64,000 nucleotides of DNA, from contig JBKBRB010000004.1 of assembly GCA_046292465.1 (NCBI GenBank), positions 1 to 64,000 on the forward strand, given 5' to 3'. A model generated the notes under the pieces. That model did not search any database, was not told where the DNA came from, and saw only the letters and a program-made list of their open reading frames with translations. The DNA is from JANWWM01 sp046292465. GTDB taxonomy: Bacteria > Bacteroidota > Chlorobiia > Chlorobiales > Thermochlorobacteraceae. Below, in pieces: positions 61,591 through 64,000 of the stretch. A program made the translations under genes and the position numbers. Position 1 is the first letter of the stretch. Every line of letters begins with the position of its first letter.

Positions 61591-63279
61591 TTAGGAAATT
61601 TTCATGCAGACAAGCGTGATGTCGTCGTGCTGTTCGCTCATTGGTTGGAATCGTGCGGTTTCCTCTATGATTTTCTCAATGAGCGATGATGCGGGTTTAT
61701 CGGCATGTGCTTTAAGAATTGCCTCGAGTCGTTCTTCGCCGAATTCTTCTCGTTTTTGGTTCATAGACTCGGTTACGCCGTCCGTGAACAGCAAGAGCGT
61801 ATCGCCCGATTCAAGCACGGTTGTTTCGACTTCATAAGGCTTGAGGGTTGAAATGACGCCGAGAATCACGCCCCCTTTTGTGAGCCTTTGAATCGCACCT
61901 GATTTTTTGAGAAGATAGGGCGGATTGTGTCCCGCATTGATGGAAATCATGGTGCGCGTTTGAAGGTTCATAACTGCGCAGAAGAACGTGATGAACTTAT
62001 CGGCGGGCGTATTTTCGTAGATGATGTTGTTGATTTTTCCGACAACTTTGGAAAGGTCAAAGGTTTCAGGATTGAAGGCGGTCATGTAGGCTTTGATGGA
62101 GGCTTGCAAGTTTGCCATAAGTAGTGCGGCTGGTGTGCCTTTGCCGGTAACATCGGCGATGCCAAGAAAAAGATGTTTTTCATCGAGCATCATGATGTCG
62201 TAGTAATCACCGCCGACTTGTTTGGTCGGAATGTTTCGCGCCGCCAATTCAATGCCCGAGAGCACAGGCAGTGTTTTCGGGAGCAAGGCAGCTTGAATTT
62301 CTTTGGCGACTTGCATTTCTTTTTCCATCGCTTGCACTTCGAGCGTTTCTTTGAACAGGCGCGCTTGTTCCAACGCATTTGCTGCTTGTGCGGCTGCAAG
62401 CGAAATAAAATCCAAGTCAGTTTCTGAAAAGGGTTGCTTTGTTACACGCTCGCCACATAAAAACAAGCCAATCGTTTTGTCATTGTTGCGCATCGGCACG
62501 ATATAGTGCAAACCGCTCAAATACAGCATAGGATAGTCGTCAGGCATAACTTTCATCGGCTTTTGCACCTGAAACGCTTTTTCCAATTCGTTTTGAAACT
62601 GCTGACCTTGCGAAAGGTTCTGCACTTCTATGCCAAGCGAGAGTTCAGTAATTGGCTTGCCACTTTCGCCACGCATGACGACCATATAAGTGCAAATCAG
62701 CATTTGCCCTGAAACAGAGTGCGAAAAGATTTTGAGGATTTCGTCGCGCGAGAGCCCAACCGTGTAGGAGTTCGTTAGTTCAAAGAGCGTTTTAAGTTTT
62801 TGAACCGTTTGGTCGAGGTTGCGATTGAGTTGCTTCATTTCTTGAAGCGTGAATGCGCTCTCGAGCGCACTTGCCGTCAGTGCCGCAAGCGATTCGAGAA
62901 AGGCTATTTCAGCATTGGTATAGGGTGTATTCGTGATTTTTTTTCCCAAAAGCAAACAACCAATTCGCCGTGTCTGCGAAACGAGCGGAACACACTGCTC
63001 AAACTGATTTGCTTCCATGAACGCACTTAAATTCTTGAACTGCTTCGGTGGCGAAGGCAGTCCACGATACTTGGCAAGGGTATAATACTCACTCTCCCCT
63101 TGACGCTCGATAATGCTGATGGCGGCGCGTGAGAGCACATACTTGCCCATCACTGTGCGCAACACATGGGAAAGCATCTGGTCGACGTCCGTCGACGCCA
63201 CAAGCACTTTGCTTGTTTCTAAAAGCGAGTTCAGGTCGAGGGTTGAGAGCGGTTTCGTTTGTTCGACAAGTTCGGGCAT
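61591..63279 (-). CDS. GAF-domain PP2C (SpoIIE/RsbU-type) serine phosphatase
   Basis: 562 aa from the ATG at 63279; a GTG at 63288 is equally possible. Two GAF-like sensor domains (about 20-150 and 170-330) are joined by helices and followed by an SpoIIE phosphatase domain. The latter has KQVGGDYYDIMML, LGIADVTGKGTPAALLMANLQA and a terminal EQHDDITLVCMKI. It probably dephosphorylates an anti-sigma-factor antagonist in a partner-switching pathway; no such partner is in the window. Confidence 0.9.
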   Translation of the reverse strand: MPELVEQTKPLSTLDLNSLLETSKVLVASTDVDQMLSHVLRTVMGKYVLSRAAISIIERQGESEYYTLAKYRGLPSPPKQFKNLSAFMEANQFEQCVPLVSQTRRIGCLLLGKKITNTPYTNAEIAFLESLAALTASALESAFTLQEMKQLNRNLDQTVQKLKTLFELTNSYTVGLSRDEILKIFSHSVSGQMLICTYMVVMRGESGKPITELSLGIEVQNLSQGQQFQNELEKAFQVQKPMKVMPDDYPMLYLSGLHYIVPMRNNDKTIGLFLCGERVTKQPFSETDLDFISLAAAQAANALEQARLFKETLEVQAMEKEMQVAKEIQAALLPKTLPVLSGIELAARNIPTKQVGGDYYDIMMLDEKHLFLGIADVTGKGTPAALLMANLQASIKAYMTAFNPETFDLSKVVGKINNIIYENTPADKFITFFCAVMNLQTRTMISINAGHNPPYLLKKSGAIQRLTKGGVILGVISTLKPYEVETTVLESGDTLLLFTDGVTESMNQKREEFGEERLEAILKAHADKPASSLIEKIIEETARFQPMSEQHDDITLVCMKIS

Positions 63280-63293
63280 ATTCGCCACAATTA

Positions 63294-63554
63294 TTATGGA
63301 TGATGAACATCAGCGGGCGGCGTGTGCGTCGCAGGCTTTGTTTCTGTGCAATCAAAAATAGGACTTTCAGGAAAGTATGTGCTGAGCAAATACAATGCTT
63401 CAAGCACCTCTTGGCTCTCTTTGCTATCGGGGGTCTGCGATTTTTCATCGATGAATCGTTGCAGTTCGTCATATTGCGCTTTACAGCCCATCTCCAAACA
63501 CTTCCAGAGCGGCAGATGCAAATTACATTCGTGTAAAAAATGTGGTTCGGTCAT
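63294..63554 (-). CDS. Small Cys/His-containing protein, unknown
   Basis: 86 aa starting MTEPHFLHECNLHLPLWKCLEMGCKAQYDELQRF. Three cysteines and several histidines in the first third could bind a metal. The rest is helical and acidic. It ends 15 nt before the phosphatase start on the same strand, so the two are probably cotranscribed. No family was recognised; coding status is moderately sure. Confidence 0.55.
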   Translation of the reverse strand: MTEPHFLHECNLHLPLWKCLEMGCKAQYDELQRFIDEKSQTPDSKESQEVLEALYLLSTYFPESPIFDCTETKPATHTPPADVHHP

Positions 63555-63797
63555 ATCTCTTCAGAGTTAATTTATACACCGAAATTGAACGCCGTTTACT
63601 GCGTAAAGTTAAACAGAGATATTCGGAAAACCGTTATGATTTTTCGCGACTGGCATGGCGCACTTGTAAGCATTTGGCTAGCAGTTTTTGAGCCTTGAGA
63701 AAAAGTGATTATATTTACGTCTTTTTTAGAAAAGCGATTCTCATAATCTCAAATCGGCAGTTTGACGTTGGAAACGCAAGGCAATTATACCGTTTCG

Positions 63798-64000
63798 ATG
63801 GACATGAGCGAAGGCGTCATCAATGTCCGTAAATATAGACCCGAGAAAACCTCCTCTCAGACCATCAAAATTGAACTCGAGCCTTTCGCTGAGCCTGATT
63901 CCACTTTGCCACACGACGCGCCGTTGAGCCTTGAAGAAGAATTAGGCTCGCTGATTTCCGAAATTCTTGCCACTATTACCGCATCGGTTCATGCTCACTG
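63798..64000 (+). CDS. Unrecognised ORF, truncated by window edge
   Basis: An uninterrupted frame runs off the right edge; it is open back to 63747. The best start is ATG 63798 (MDMSEGVINVRKYRPEK), with TTG 63768 also possible. The visible ~67 residues include an acidic stretch (LEPFAEPDSTLPHDAPLSLEEELGSLISEIL). No domain can be named. The upstream gap (63555-63797) shows A+T-rich sequence, perhaps divergent promoters, and no other feature. Confidence 0.5.
   Translation, partial: MDMSEGVINVRKYRPEKTSSQTIKIELEPFAEPDSTLPHDAPLSLEEELGSLISEILATITASVHAH

Overview
The window reads as a chromosomal segment of a green-sulfur-bacterium-like member of the Chlorobiota (Chlorobi). The evidence is a geranylgeranyl reductase of the (bacterio)chlorophyll type next to a two-subunit 2-oxoacid:ferredoxin oxidoreductase (KorAB), an ATP synthase locus reduced to atpA-atpG, a type IX secretion (Por) C-terminal sorting domain, TonB/ExbBD genes and mostly weak Shine-Dalgarno sequences. 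The TRAP transporter and the lack of obvious sulfur-oxidation genes would suit a Chloroherpeton- or Thermochlorobacter-like photoheterotroph, but this placement is an inference. No rRNA, tRNA, CRISPR array, insertion sequence or prophage was recognised.

Layout. 0-10 kb: housekeeping and biosynthesis (purine nucleoside phosphorylase tail, obg, HPr, argH, argD, coaD, a TPR protein, asd, apt, folD, alr). 10-15 kb: a secreted T9SS-sorted beta-propeller protein, then queC, a Nudix hydrolase and a 3-hydroxyacyl-CoA dehydrogenase with overlapping ends. 15-28.7 kb: an exopolysaccharide/O-antigen cluster on the minus strand. In transcription order it holds a Wza-like exporter, a Wzz-like protein, a Wzy/ligase-like protein, a Wzx flippase, five glycosyltransferases, a methyltransferase and a Wzi-like outer-membrane barrel. 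29-33 kb: a small barrel and a complete TRAP transporter whose binding protein resembles the 2-oxoacid binder TakP. 33-42 kb: an Rsm22/METTL17-like methyltransferase, agmatine deiminase, two TSUP permeases, an FtsX/MacB-type permease with a histidine-rich loop, a very large metalloprotease-propeller-barrel protein and an EVE-domain protein. 42-48 kb: atpA-atpG, a DUF4856 lipoprotein, a decayed ATP-grasp pseudogene, rpmA-rplU and a diguanylate cyclase. 48.7-52 kb: exbB-exbD-exbD-tonB and a small membrane protein. 52-56.5 kb: sdaAB, SDR, GNAT, methyltransferase and cinA. 56.6-61.5 kb: chlP/bchP, a Ycf49-DUF3593 fusion, korA and korB. 61.6-64 kb: a GAF/PP2C phosphatase, a small Cys/His protein and a truncated ORF.

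How the genes fit together. The most interesting block is 56.6-61.5 kb. All four genes carry clear purine-rich ribosome-binding sites, and two cyanobacterial/plastid membrane-protein families of unknown function appear fused between a ferredoxin-dependent pigment reductase and a ferredoxin-reducing oxidoreductase. The TakP-like TRAP system could import 2-oxoacids that feed ferredoxin-linked oxidoreductases. Other points worth attention are a near-perfect 28-bp dyad between the divergent asd and apt genes, a Fur-like palindrome before the DUF4856 lipoprotein, a family of degenerate intergenic inverted repeats, and a clearly readable multi-frameshift pseudogene downstream of rpmA.
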